Source of the DNA: Diphasiastrum complanatum
Lineage: Eukaryota; Streptophyta; Lycopodiopsida; Lycopodiales; Lycopodiaceae
Length of the DNA stretch: 64,000 nucleotides
Direction of reading: 5' to 3'
Assembly (NCBI GenBank): GCA_029204225.1
Contig: CM055096.1
Coordinates: forward strand, 32,749,076-32,813,075
Below the pieces are notes generated by a model. The model saw only the letters and a list, made by a program, of their open reading frames with translations, was not told where the DNA came from and made no database searches. Position numbers and translations under genes: made by a program. Shown piece by piece: positions 1 through 8,650 of this stretch; positions within the stretch are counted from its first letter, which is position 1, and every line of letters begins with the position of its first letter.

Positions 1-1
1 G

Positions 2-94
2 CTTGCTAATTCATGTCAAATTACTCGTGCCATATTGCCTCTTGCTAATTCGTGTCAAATTACTCCTGTCACATTGCCTCCCGCCACATTGCCT
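2..94. repeat. Short tandem repeat, period 39 bp
   Basis: Two 39-bp units (2-40 and 41-79), each opening with CTTGCTAATTC and ending with ATTGCCT, are followed by a 15-bp partial unit ending in the same ATTGCCT. The period is a multiple of three, so a reading frame would gain 13 residues per unit, but no recognisable protein surrounds it. This flank (1-229) is the sequence into which copia A inserted. Confidence 0.7.
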
Positions 95-229
95 CTTGCT
101 ATTTCCGTGTCCATTGAGCTTCTTCAGAGGCTTTTCCCTCTTGCTTATCTCCTTTTGTGGCTGACGACACTCATATCATCAATCCTGCCTTTGTGGCACT
201 CCATGCCTTTCATCATTTCTTGTCATTAC

Positions 230-498
230 ACTTAAAATTTGCTTTGCACAGGAACACAGATCATGCTACTATACAATAACACAGACAAAACACACTCTCC
301 ACAGCAAGCTCACATAGCAACTGTATTTCTCAAAATGAAATTACATTGTACATATAGTTGTGCACTCAGGCAACCCATGCACGACCCAGGTTGCCGTTGG
401 CGGGACGTGTGTCCCGTCGACTTGTCTCGTGGCGAGGCCAACTGATCCTTATCCACTGATAGGACCCACAGTACAGTAATTCTACTTTAATTCTAACT
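230..498 (-). repeat. 3' LTR of copia A
   Basis: This 269-bp LTR is on the left because the element is inverted. On the element strand it begins AGTTAGAATT and ends with AATTTTAAGT, an imperfect terminal inverted repeat without the usual TG/CA ends. The adjacent internal bases 499-507 read AAGGGACAG on the minus strand, a short polypurine tract. The boundary is fixed by the ATTAC duplication and by the point where similarity to the right LTR stops. Confidence 0.88.
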
Positions 499-552
499 CT
501 GTCCCTTAAAGTAGAGTCTACTTTTTATACAGTCATATACATAGCTTTAAAG

Positions 553-870
553 TCAACAAACTTTAAGTATAGAAAGCTTTGATCTAAACTTATCAAACTT
601 TTCTCCAGTAAGTGGCTTAGTGAAAATATCAGCTAGTTGTTCTTCTGTGCTACAATGAACAACATGAATTTCACGACTCAACAACCTCTCACGTATGAAG
701 TGATACTGAATCTCAATGTGTTTAGTTCTCGCATGGAACACTGGATTCTTTGCTAGCTGAATTCCACTCTGACTGTCGCTATATAAAGTCGTGGGATTTT
801 TCTGCTTCATGCCAATTTCTTCCAAGATCTTCTTGTGCTTCACCCTAAGTTGAAGGTTCTTTGCTTTGAA
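553..870 (-). pseudogene. RNase H C-terminal tail of copia A
   Basis: The minus-strand frame encodes the last part of copia RNase H. It has a DSQSGI motif where other copies have the DNQSA type, then KNPVFHARTKHIEIQYHF, the ADIFTKPL signature and a short C-terminus ending near the polypurine tract. The catalytic N-terminal half of RNase H and the whole reverse transcriptase are missing. Upstream it is joined out of frame to the integrase C-terminal extension at about 845-870. Only the terminal ~100 residues of the family remain. Confidence 0.85.
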
Positions 871-2539
871 TAATGCTAGATAAGAGAGCATAATTTGCTT
901 CATACCTTTCAGGTTGAGTCTTCTCTCTTGTTGATCTTCGTAGCTCTCCCTGGTTAGATGATCCTGGAAAGTCATCTATGTCACGGCTCTCCAACAGTCT
1001 CTCAAACCACTTAGGGAGCTTCTTGTCAGGTGATCGGCTTCCTGGTGAAAATGTATCCCACGGTACATCCTTCTCCTTGTGTTTGTCACCTGCAACTTCA
1101 ATCCTTCTTGCACCAAAAGGTTTGTCCCTACCTCTCCAACCTATCTCTTGAGGTTGAGTAGCAGTATCTTGAGATGTATCCTCATGTTCATCACTCGGAA
1201 GGTCAATGAATGGATCATCATCAGGTGGTATCCTCACTGTACCATCTTTCCTAGTGGATGTGTCTATCTTCTCAGCATCCTCATCTTCATACATCTTGGA
1301 TTCATCAAAGATAACATCACGGCTTATATGGATTTTGTTTTCGACTGGATCAAAACATCTATAGCCCTTCACACGATCATCATATCCTTGGAATATGCAC
1401 TTGATAGCTTTTACATCAAGTTTACGTCTCTCTTCCTTAGGAATGTGTACAAAGGCCTTACATCCAAAGATTCGCAAGTGGTTCACCTTTGGCTTCTTCT
1501 TCGTGAATGCTTCCTCAGGTGTTATCTTTGGTATGGCAATGGTAGGACTCCTATTTTGAAGATAGACTGCCGTGCTACATGCTTTTGACCAAAAATCTTT
1601 TGGTAGTTTCATCTCAGCTTGCATAGATCTGGCACTTTCCACAATCATACAATTTTTGCGCTCAGCTACACCATTGAGAGCAGGAGTATGAGCTTGCATA
1701 AATTGTCTTTTAATCCCACATTGATCACAAAGATCATTGAAGTCATTAGACTTGTACTCACCTCCACTATCTGATCTTAGGACTCTGATCTTCCTACCTG
1801 TCTGATTTTCGACCAATGCTTTGAAGCTCTTGAAGTTATCAAATGCATCTGATTTCTTCTTCAAGAAGTAGATCCACGTCTTATGTGACATATCATCAAT
1901 AAAGGTCATGAAATAGAAGGCTTCACCTAAGGACATGGTCCTCATAGGCCCGCATAAATCTGTGTGGATTAAATCGAGGATGTTCTTTGCTCTTGCAACA
2001 CCCCCTTTATTGAACTTCTCTCGATGCTGCTTCCCATATACACAAGATTTGCACATCGATTTCAAGTGATCTTCTATGGTAGGCAATCCTATTACCATCT
2101 CCAATTTTCTCATCAAACTGAGGCTTCCCAAGTTCAAGTGACCAAGCCTCTTATGCCACAACTCAGTTTGCGATGGAATGGACGATACAAGTCCGTGTTG
2201 CCCCTTAATTGTAGCATTCAACCTGTACAATTTTGTATTGGGCTCTCTTACTCCATCCACAATAACTTTGAACTTTTGGTTCACATCCTTCACAAAGCAA
2301 CGATCATGGGCGAATTCTACTTTCAACTTTTGATCAGTAATGACTCCAACAGAAAGTAGATTTTTCTTCAAACCTGGTACGTAAAGTACCTCCCTGATCA
2401 TCTTGCTTTTGCCATCAGGTAGTTGGATTGAAACGGTGCCTATCCCCTTGATCTTGCACACCTCACCATTTGCTTGTGAAACAAATGCTCCATTATCCAA
2501 CACCTTCAAACTACTGAACCAATTCTTGTTACCTGTCAT
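845..2539 (-). pseudogene. Copia A pol: GAG-pre-integrase and integrase
   Basis: The frame is 564 codons. It starts just after the protease active site and runs through the GAG-pre-integrase zinc-binding region (HKRLGH, then CKSC near residues 135-175). The integrase catalytic core follows, with the acidic triad visible as HTDLCG, SDSGGEY and GVAERKN. The copia integrase C-terminal region (FGCKAFVHIPKEER) comes next, then a long acidic linker. It ends at a stop immediately where RT should begin. The frame is offset from gag by a one-base change inside the protease DSG motif. The integrase core looks chemically intact even though the element is dead. Confidence 0.9.
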
Positions 2540-3440
2540 GTGTCTTGTGGCTCCGAGTCAATATACCATGCTTGATCATCTTGATTAGGTGACAATGCAG
2601 ATATGAAGATGCTAGAGTCTTCAATCTCACCCTCATCGACAAGGTTACCTACTTGTTTTGGTTTCCCCTTACCTTGTTCCGTCAGGAATTTGCGACATTC
2701 ACTCTTCCAATTGCCCTTTTTACCACAATGGAAGCACTTGTCTTTCTTCTTAGTTTTACTGGAAGATCCCTCATCCTCCTGAGACTTGGCAAATTGCTGC
2801 TTAGACTTCTTCTTGCCCTTGCCCTTGCCTTGTTTTTGGCATGTCGCAAGTGCCTGATCATCAGTATTTTGACATCTAGCCTTCACCATTTCTCGTCGTT
2901 GCTCTTCCTGCATCAAGATTCCTGTGAGCTCATCAAAGGTTGGCAATCTTTCTCTTGGTGCTATTCTGCTCAAAAACATCTGATAGGGTTCTGCAATGCC
3001 ACACAATGCATTGTGCACCAACTCCACATCACGTATGCGCTCACCAATAGAATGCAGTTCATCTCTCATTGTCTTGATTCTGGTCATGTACGTCTGAATG
3101 TGCTCTCCTTGTTCCATGCAGGCACTATTCAACTTTGACTTCAGAAACATGATTCTTGACGGATTTGATGTCTCAAACTGCTCCTTTAGCACATCCCATG
3201 CCTGTCTGGATGTCACAACATCACAAATGTGGATAATGATATGATCCTTCACTACAAGTTCATGAAGGTCAAAGCCTTCCTCATCTTTTTGTCGAACACT
3301 TTGATATCTGTTTCATTTGGCGGCCTTTTCTCATCACCTGTGACGACTTCCCACACGTCTTTCTCCATCAGTATGTTTTTCATTTTGAATTTCCACACTG
3401 CATAGTTGGAAATCCCGTCCAATTTGCTACTTTCACTCAA
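2536..3440 (-). pseudogene. Copia A gag (UBN2-type) with altered zinc knuckle
   Basis: The gag polyprotein starts at 3440 with a short N-terminal block (SNYAVWKFKM, the usual copia gag motif). It breaks frame near 3252 and continues as a UBN2-type capsid region (AWDVLKEQFE, then repeated MRDEL-type helices). A Lys/Gly-rich linker and the nucleic-acid-binding knuckle follow. The knuckle reads CFHCGKKGNWKSEC, so the zinc-ligand histidine of CX2CX4HX4C is an asparagine. The frame ends at WYIDSE, where a missing base inside the protease DSG motif throws the reading off. The gag would normally form the virus-like particle in the cytoplasm. Confidence 0.88.
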
Positions 3441-4749
3441 AATGGACTCTCACATGTTTGCCATCGCAAAACTGCTTGAAACTTCTGTCGTAGGCTAAAA
3501 ATAGTATGTCGAGGCCAACAATGATGTCAGAAGTTGAAAATAATGTCCTGCACTTATTCCCTTACTAGGCCACTCACTGCTTTTCCACCAAATTGAAAGC
3601 CAAATCGACGTCGCCTTCCGAAATGCACTCAATCCAACGTGCCAGTGGAATGGTGAAATCACTTTTGGCGTACTTAGAACTCTTTCTCCGCTGCAATCAC
3701 TCTGTTTTGCTGTACCGTACTTGTAGGTACAGTCCGGGTACCCTTCGTTTGGAGGTTATAGCCTTTCGTTTGGGTCAAAACGGGCAAAGGACCCAAAAAT
3801 AGGGAATTTTCTAGTTTTTGAATTGTTTCTTCACCTTGAAGAAACTTCACTCTTCACTTGTGAAGGGACCCAACTCCAATTTCAGTATGAAAATTTTTAA
3901 TGAAGTTGAAGGCCAAAAAGCACTTCACCTCTTCAGGGCCCTGTTCAAAGCCCATCCAATGGCTGAACCAAATCTTGTGGTCCACGTTTCTCTCCCATCA
4001 CAAAATCTGGACCGTCGATGCATCTGACACCTCATCCAAAGGTCCAAACTACATTTGGGCATTGAACCACGCTCCTACAATCATTATGGCCTTCCAGATG
4101 CTATAGCACCCTTCGCGTTGCGCGCCCGCGAGCTGCCCGCTCTCTCTGTCTGTGGCCGCGCCTCCTCACACTCAAATTTATTTGATCTAACTCGCCTGTG
4201 GATCGATTTGAGCACAATCTGAGGCCTGGAGAAGGGTCGCCCTACTGATTCCAAGACTGTAGAGTGTTCACTCAAGAAATTCCGTGGAGAAACGGTGACT
4301 TTAGCTCAACTTGACAAAGTGGCTTTTTTCACCTTTTACCACAAATCTGCTAGGTTAACTGTCTGGAGACAAATCTCTGACATAAACCTCACAATCTCTC
4401 CATGTTTGGTTGACAATGTGATTAGCTTCCTTCATGTCCTTACGGCATCCAAAACGGTGCACAAACAGCGAAGAAATCACCAGTTATGTATAAAAACCGT
4501 AACCCCAAACCAGGTTTCAATTTTCAGCTGGCTTCAAAATTGTCAATTTTTCACCAAATTTTTCTCTGTCTGATGCTATGCACAGGCTAATAATCCCTCT
4601 GCTGAGCTTAACAAGCCTCTATAAACTAGAAACCATGCACCAGTGCTTCTCTTTTCGTCTTCAACCCGTCGTAAACCCCAAACTCTCAGAAGACAGTTCT
4701 CCCAAGCTCTCTTCAACAGCGATGTTGTACTGTGTACACTCCCTGTACG
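3441..4749 (-). other. Long untranslated leader of copia A
   Basis: About 1.3 kb lies between the primer-binding site and the gag start. It is free of any recognisable coding domain on either strand. It is richer in G+C near 4100-4160 than the rest of the element. Leaders of the B-type elements here are about 0.6 kb, so this one is long. It could hold packaging signals or captured host sequence; nothing in it is recognised. Confidence 0.5.
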
Positions 4750-4761
4750 GCTCTGATACCA
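4750..4761 (-). promoter_or_regulatory. Primer-binding site of copia A (initiator tRNA-Met type)
   Basis: The minus strand reads TGGTATCAGAGC, the complement of the 3' end of plant initiator tRNA-Met. It directly abuts the inner edge of the 5' LTR with no spacer. This fixes the element's orientation and the LTR boundary. Confidence 0.92.
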
Positions 4762-5027
4762 ACTTAGAATTTGCTTTGCACAGGAACACAGATCATGCTA
4801 CACAGTAATACAGACAGAACACACTCTCCACAACAAGCTCACATAGCAACTGTATTTCTCAAAATGAAATTACACTGTACATATAGTTGTTAACTCAGGA
4901 AACCCATGCATGACCCAGGTTGTCGTTGGCGGGACGCGTGTCCCGTCGACTTGCCTCGTGGTGAGGCCAACTGATCCTTATCCACTGATAGGACCCACAG
5001 TACAATAATTCTACTTTAATTCTAACT
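4762..5027 (-). repeat. 5' LTR of copia A
   Basis: This 266-bp LTR pairs with 230-498. It carries the same non-canonical AGTT...AAGT ends. It differs from its partner by about 15 substitutions and a small length change near its inner end. The outer edge is followed by the duplicated target ATTAC. Confidence 0.88.
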
Positions 5028-5032
5028 ATTAC

Positions 5033-6284
5033 AACCTCACAACTTTTCAACATGGTCACCAACAAGTCTTCCCTCTGACTTTCTTTCTCCACAAGGCTTC
5101 CTTGTCATGGCATTCGTGACGTTCTAGGTGTTCCATTTGGTTGGTTACACATATTTCACCATTTTGTTTCCTGCTAAGGTTCTCCAAGAGGATGCTGCTC
5201 AATCTGATTTGCTCCTCTGATTGGGCGACATACAAGTGGCTTTTGGCATCTTGACATATGAGCCCTTGTCAGTGACTTCGATGTCGATGACTTCGGTGAC
5301 TTCGACTTCAGGGAATGCCAGGGAATGGTTGCATGAGTTCACCATCTCCAACATGTCCCAAGGTAGGCAACAAACATATTCTAGGTCATTTTGAACTAAG
5401 TGTTAGTTTTTCTGGAAATGCAACAAATGTGAACTGTGCAAAACTTAGTGCAAATATGTAGACTGTGCGAAACTCAGTTCAAAAATGGAGTAGTCCAAAA
5501 AATACAAGGAAAACAAAAATATTAAATCTTTGACATGTGGAAACTTAATGTTTCTTCAACCTTAGTGTAGTAGAAGCTCCAATCTTGTTGATTTTAGATT
5601 TCTTGAAACTTTTCCTTGGGGACTTATATTCCTGTTTCATCACTATTCTCACAAGTTTTTTGCTAATAAAGGCAACATGGTGTTTCTTTCTCTTTGTATA
5701 CTAGGGAAAAGAGAATGACTTTCCCCAACTTGAAACTTTGGGGATTCTAGTATTTCTAGGCCATAGCTCAAGATCATAACTAAAGTAGAGCCATAAGCTT
5801 GATGCAATAGTTTCAATTTCTTGATCTCCAATAATGTTTGACATATTTATTTTGAGAAGATAAAGCTTCCAAACAAGAACATCTATAATCATTGAGACAT
5901 ATTGCACCTTAACATACTTGTGGTCAAGCATAAAGTTTCAAAAACCTAGTATTACTTTTAATGATTGATTGCAATACAATATTATACAAGTCAGTGTAAA
6001 GACAATCCTCTTATCAATCACAAGGACTAATGTTTTTGTTCAATTCCCCTCTTCTCCTCGATTCCTATCCACACCACATTGTAATGGTCATGTATGGTGG
6101 AAAACAATGTACATTTTCTAGTATTAGACTCATTCAATCATTAGTCCTCTAAGGATACAAGTCTTATATTTTTTCCTCACATATTCCCAGTAGGAAAAGC
6201 TAGGGCTTTGATCAAATTATTGGAGAATTATGGCTTAGGATGATAATTCAATAGGGAAGGCAAAAACTTTTTTTTTTCTTATGA
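5033..6284. other. Unassigned sequence between copia A and copia C
   Basis: This AT-rich stretch has no recognisable domain in any frame. Short frames around 5649-5931 on the minus strand show no family motif. A small imperfect repeat of GACTTCG/GATGTCGATGACTTCGGTG lies near 5277-5312. The left end and 3' LTR expected for copia C were not found here, so they have been deleted or have decayed beyond recognition. Confidence 0.5.
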
Positions 6285-6770
6285 ACATTTGGGATTAACC
6301 TTACTAATGAGAGAGAGAGTGAGAGTAATGATAGTAATAGGGAGGATTCATTAATGATGTCAAGTTTTTCTTCTTCCCCCTTCAAGAGTGAGGAATTGTG
6401 GTGGATAGATAGTGGGGCTAGTTCCCACATGTCTAGTTCTAGGAATTCATTTGCTAGTCTCATGCCATATGAGGGTACTAAAAGATCAATCTATACAGCA
6501 AATGATGTTGAATGTAGGATTGAAGAAATAAGATGCATCATCAAAAACCTTGTGTCTTAATGATGTTCTCTATGTACCAAAGCTAACAAAAAATCTCATT
6601 AGGGTTGGTGTGGTCAATTGTTTGATGATAGTTTAGATGTCAAAATTGATGTTGACACGTGTGTAATCAAGAGGGAGAGTGAAGTTATAGCTAGAGGATG
6701 TAGATTTGGGAAGTTGTACAAATTAGATTCTAGAGAGAGTGCTAAACTTTTTTATGTTGCTTACAAACCC
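6285..6770 (+). pseudogene. Inverted protease/GAG-pre segment of copia C
   Basis: The plus strand encodes an acidic serine-rich linker, then the protease motif WWIDSGASSH (start about 6396), then the conserved IYTAND and RFGKLYKLD blocks of the copia protease-GAG-pre region, with two frame breaks. The order and sequence match the same region of element E, but the orientation is opposite to C's gag, which begins immediately to its right at about 6771. A simple inversion of the segment following the gag zinc knuckle explains the arrangement. Confidence 0.8.
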
Positions 6771-7000
6771 ATGATAAAACACTTGATCTTTGACAGCTTC
6801 TTCTTGGATGTTGCAACTTGTGAGGATTGATCCTCACCACCTTCTTTGGCTTTGTCCTTCTTGAAATGTTGTTGACCTTTTCCCTTGCCTCTTGACTTGT
6901 CTCTGATGAAGAGTGCTTTGTCATTTCCACCATTTTTCAATGAAAGTCTGTTGATCCTCATCATCTTGTTCTCTTGTCTGCTTTCTTCAACAATGAGAAC
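6771..7000 (-). pseudogene. Copia C gag, C-terminal part up to the broken zinc knuckle
   Basis: The minus-strand frame reads a helical region (NRLSLKNGG), a basic Lys/Gly-rich linker and the first cysteine of the gag zinc knuckle (SKIKCF), where it stops abruptly at the inversion junction. It is the continuation of 12451-12689 after removal of B-I, and the codon at the target duplication is preserved. It resembles the gag of element E (linker with ALF and KGKSKGKG-like runs). Confidence 0.8.
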
Positions 7001-7650
7001 TGTGAAATATTTCAGATCATTATGATCCAATCTACTTGAATGATCTTTGGTTAGAAAGAGAAATACACTACTAATCTCACCAATGTAGAAAAATCAGCAT
7101 CTAGACACAAAATGAGATGCAAACACCAACAGAACTTGATCAATTTTGAATGAAATGTTAAAGTACTGTTGTTGTCTATACAAAATCAGCAAGCTACTGT
7201 ATTTCACACATGTGGATCCATAAATAACAAATATAGATCATTCTACACATAGAATTGCAAGCAATCACCAAGATAGTGCACCAATGAATAGTAGAACCCA
7301 AGAGAACCATGTATAAGCATGAAATGAGATAGAGAAGAGAGAAGATCACTCTCTCCATGAGTTACATCCTTTTATAATAGGTCCAAACCCTATTTGGCCA
7401 CTTGGCTTTCCCACCAAAATGCTAACCCTACTAATTTTGGGTCTAGATTCAATGTACCCAACTATTCAAATTTGAATCTACTCAAACTCGCATTATAATT
7501 TTCCCACACTTTCAAAAAGTGTTTATTCAAATGAAATTTAGACTAATGAACTTTGAAAAGTCAATCTCTAAGTCTAAAACAAGTTTTGGCCTCAATATGC
7601 CAAATGTGAAAATATAGCAAAATGTGATGAAACTAGTTGAATCTTTCACA
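7001..7650 (-). repeat. 3' LTR of copia B-I
   Basis: A 650-bp LTR bounded by TGTGAAAT and ATCTTTCACA. On the element strand a TATAAAAG box is at about 7372-7379. Its palindrome site reads CACACATGTG instead of the CACACGTGTG found in its partner. It matches the other B LTRs in this window closely. Confidence 0.93.
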
Positions 7651-8644
7651 CTCCCTCTTCAACTAGTTTTAGCATAGACTTTGATAATACTCCAAGTGAA
7701 GTCCTATGTTTCATGAACAAGTCTTTTTCCAATTCTTTGGTGAAGATATCAGCTACACATTCCATTGAAGACACATGTTGAAGCTCCACCTCCTTTGCAA
7801 TGACTTGCTCCCTCACAAAATGATATTTTATCTCAATATGCTTGCTCCTAGCGTAGTTTTTGACAATAGAACTTTGATCCATCATAAGAATGATCTTATT
7901 ACTAAGAATAGATCTCCTTTCAATGATCATGTAATGCTCAAAATAGAAACAACCATAATTGATATAGAGAATAGTGTCCACTTGGGATGCTTCACTATTT
8001 CTTACATCAATTTTACATGTCAAAATGTGACTAGAACATGAAGAATCAAATAGAATGTAAATGAAATGATTCCACCATGCTTCCAACTCTGAACTCTCTG
8101 GAAAAATACAGCAAACAAACAATAAATGTGAGTGATCAACTTCTGCTTGCATGTTTCCTCCTTTGTCCTTTGTTGCCTTGTATTCACCATGATACTCCAT
8201 GAATGAGCTTCCATCTCCATCTTGCCATAAGATGCCATCATCACTTGATGACTTGTCCATAAATGAGTGACATAATGAGCCTCCAATAGCTTCATTTCCA
8301 TCAGAAAAACCAGCCAAGAATTCTAGTACAAATCCAACATCAAAACAATGCTCACCAATGTAGCTAGTTTTACCATATCTTGACAATTTGCACACATTCA
8401 CATGAAAATGCTCAAACATGAGATAGAATAAGTAAAGGTAGCTTGAACAACACTTCCTTGTTGCTCCTTTGACCTTACTTGAGTCTTCAATATGCTGCAA
8501 AAATATATCCATAACATATTTTCCAATTACCTCTCCTTTGATGCTCTTGACTAGCTCCAAATTGCCACCTTCCCTTTTGACTAGTTGAAGCACTTTGAGA
8601 TCAACCTCTTGATCTTCAACTTGATCATCAAAGTCATTGAACAA
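7646..8644 (-). CDS. RT-replacing reading frame fused to RNase H tail (B-I)
   Basis: An open frame of 332 codons. Residues about 1-265 show no retroviral motif: there is no YVDD box, no RNase H catalytic block and no zinc motif. They contain a Cys/Phe-rich segment (FHVNVCKLSRY), an AGF.DGNE..GGSLCHSF block and an ILWQDG block. The last ~65 residues return to the copia RNase H tail (KHIEIKYHF, ADIFTKEL, ending KLVEEGV at the polypurine tract). The frame is the same as gag-pol upstream; only a TAA at 8648-8650 separates them, and copy K has a tyrosine codon there. The segment recurs at 26256-27130 and 63590-64000. Function is unknown; it may be a captured host or viral sequence, or non-coding filler that happens to be open. 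Confidence 0.6.
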   Translation of the reverse strand: MFNDFDDQVEDQEVDLKVLQLVKREGGNLELVKSIKGEVIGKYVMDIFLQHIEDSSKVKGATRKCCSSYLYLFYLMFEHFHVNVCKLSRYGKTSYIGEHCFDVGFVLEFLAGFSDGNEAIGGSLCHSFMDKSSSDDGILWQDGDGSSFMEYHGEYKATKDKGGNMQAEVDHSHLLFVCCIFPESSELEAWWNHFIYILFDSSCSSHILTCKIDVRNSEASQVDTILYINYGCFYFEHYMIIERRSILSNKIILMMDQSSIVKNYARSKHIEIKYHFVREQVIAKEVELQHVSSMECVADIFTKELEKDLFMKHRTSLGVLSKSMLKLVEEGV

Positions 8645-8650
8645 AATTTA

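Larger units (their letters stand above)
230..5027 (-). mobile_element. Ty1/copia retrotransposon A, RT-deleted, bounded by a 5-bp target duplication
   Basis: A complete insertion of 4,798 bp lies on the minus strand. LTRs at both ends (230-498 and 4762-5027) are about 94% alike by eye, with roughly 15 differences. The target-site duplication ATTAC flanks it at 225-229 and 5028-5032. A primer-binding site adjoins the right (5') LTR and a purine run adjoins the left (3') LTR. Internally there is a gag, then protease-integrase, then only the end of RNase H, so reverse transcriptase is missing. It cannot move by itself and would need enzymes supplied in trans. The LTR divergence indicates an older insertion than E. 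Confidence 0.92.

Noticed and set aside
5649-5931. Two overlapping minus-strand frames in the A-C gap
   Set aside because: AT-rich, no motif, and neither frame is conserved with any element here.
7775-8041. Plus-strand open frame of 88 codons opposite the RT-replacing segment (also at 63513-63779)
   Set aside because: Antisense shadow of the minus-strand frame; it lacks its own context and adds no recognisable motif.
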